Origin: an uncultured Spirochaetaceae bacterium
GTDB lineage: Bacteria; Spirochaetota; Spirochaetia; Sphaerochaetales; Sphaerochaetaceae
NCBI GenBank assembly: GCA_946410375.1
Contig: CAMKAB010000066.1
Location: forward strand, 1-5,711
Direction: 5' to 3'
Length of the DNA stretch: 5,711 nt
Notes under the pieces: generated by a model
Told to the model about the DNA's origin: nothing
The model's input: only the letters and a program-made list of their open reading frames with translations
The model's database searches: none
Translations under genes and position numbers: made by a program
In this document: positions 5,399 to 5,711 of the stretch, piece after piece
Layout of the letters: every line of letters starts with the position of its first letter
How positions within the stretch are numbered: position 1 is the first letter of the stretch

Positions 5399-5711
5399 AA
5401 CGCAATCTCCTTTCAATGACACTGCCGATTATTGAAACCGGAAGAAGAATAATAAGATAAAACACAACCAATAGGAACAGACTCTCCGTTGTATTGTAAT
5501 ACAAGCCGATGAGATCCTTTGCCGTAAACATCAAATCCATCAAACTGATAGCGGAAAAAACGCTTGTTTCTTTCAGAAGGAAAATAACATTCGCAACAAA
5601 TGCCGGAGCGCTCACGGAAGCCGCCTGAGGAAGAAGAACGTACCTCATAATCTGCATTCCGCTCAGTCCCAAGCTGTATGCGCTTTCTTCCTGAATCGGT
5701 GCTATCGCTTC
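5391..5711 (-). CDS. Polar amino acid ABC transporter permease 1 (N-terminus outside window)
   Basis: This is the C-terminal 106 residues of the second membrane subunit of the importer. The frame is open to the window edge and begins EAIAPIQEESAYSLGLSG. It includes the ATPase-docking EAA loop (EESAYSLG, then VLLPQA), so the TTG at 5672 is not a start. More than half the protein, including the first membrane segments and the start codon, lies beyond the right edge. After the loop come two hydrophobic stretches: a weak one around SAISLMDLMF and a strong one, SLFLLVVFYLIILLPVSIIG, which is the last membrane helix. It ends with a basic tail, IERRLRYA. Its stop overlaps the start of permease 2 by eight bases. 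It is similar in type to permease 2 but not a copy of it, so the transporter is probably heterodimeric. Operon promoter and any regulator are not in the window. Confidence 0.93.
   Translation of the reverse strand, partial: EAIAPIQEESAYSLGLSGMQIMRYVLLPQAASVSAPAFVANVIFLLKETSVFSAISLMDLMFTAKDLIGLYYNTTESLFLLVVFYLIILLPVSIIGSVIERRLRYA
5406..5411 (-). promoter_or_regulatory. Ribosome binding site deciding the permease 2 start
   Basis: AGGAGA on the minus strand, within AAAGGAGA, lies seven bases upstream of the ATG at 5398. It favours that start over the in-frame ATG at 5422. The site lies inside the last codons of permease 1, which suggests translational coupling. Confidence 0.75.

Overview
The window comes from a bacterium with moderate GC content, compact gene spacing and good Shine-Dalgarno sites. 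The genes point to an anaerobe that ferments amino acids: an indolepyruvate:ferredoxin oxidoreductase (iorA-iorB) faces a polar amino acid ABC importer. A spirochaete of the Treponema type is my best guess. It rests on the loose lipobox (Phe-Val-Ser-Cys) of the binding protein and on a general memory of similar 'GCGTAAT...GCGTTTT' intergenic repeats in treponemes. I hold it with low confidence, and a Firmicute or another anaerobe is not excluded.

Layout. Positions 1-1614 (+) hold iorA, cut at its 5' end by the window edge, followed 15 bases later by iorB (1630-2214, +). Between iorB and the next gene (2215-2706) there is no gene. This stretch holds a 141-base tandem repeat (about two copies) that begins at the iorB stop codon, then a strong hairpin terminator (2546-2595) placed to stop transcription from both sides. 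Everything to the right is on the minus strand, so transcription converges here. Reading from the right edge leftwards, the importer is permease 1 (cut at its N-terminus by the window edge), permease 2 (overlapping permease 1 by 8 bases), the ATPase (3 bases after permease 2), a 382-base gap, and the solute-binding lipoprotein (3576-2707). The gap carries a 40-base tandem repeat starting at the ATPase stop codon, a small 15-base direct duplication, and a plausible promoter for the binding-protein gene.

How it works together. The importer has all four expected parts: lipoprotein receptor, two HisM/GlnP-type permeases and one ATPase. It should bring a polar amino acid into the cell. The receptor resembles the CjaA-type cysteine-binding lipoproteins, so cysteine is the favoured substrate. 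IorAB oxidises arylpyruvates made by transamination of Trp, Phe and Tyr to aryl-acetyl-CoA, passing electrons to ferredoxin. The two units are convergent and need not be co-regulated.

The coding content is ordinary. The unusual content lies in the two repeat-filled spacers, where different tandem repeats abut or include the stop codon of the upstream gene. I found no defence system, mobile element, CRISPR array, tRNA or rRNA.
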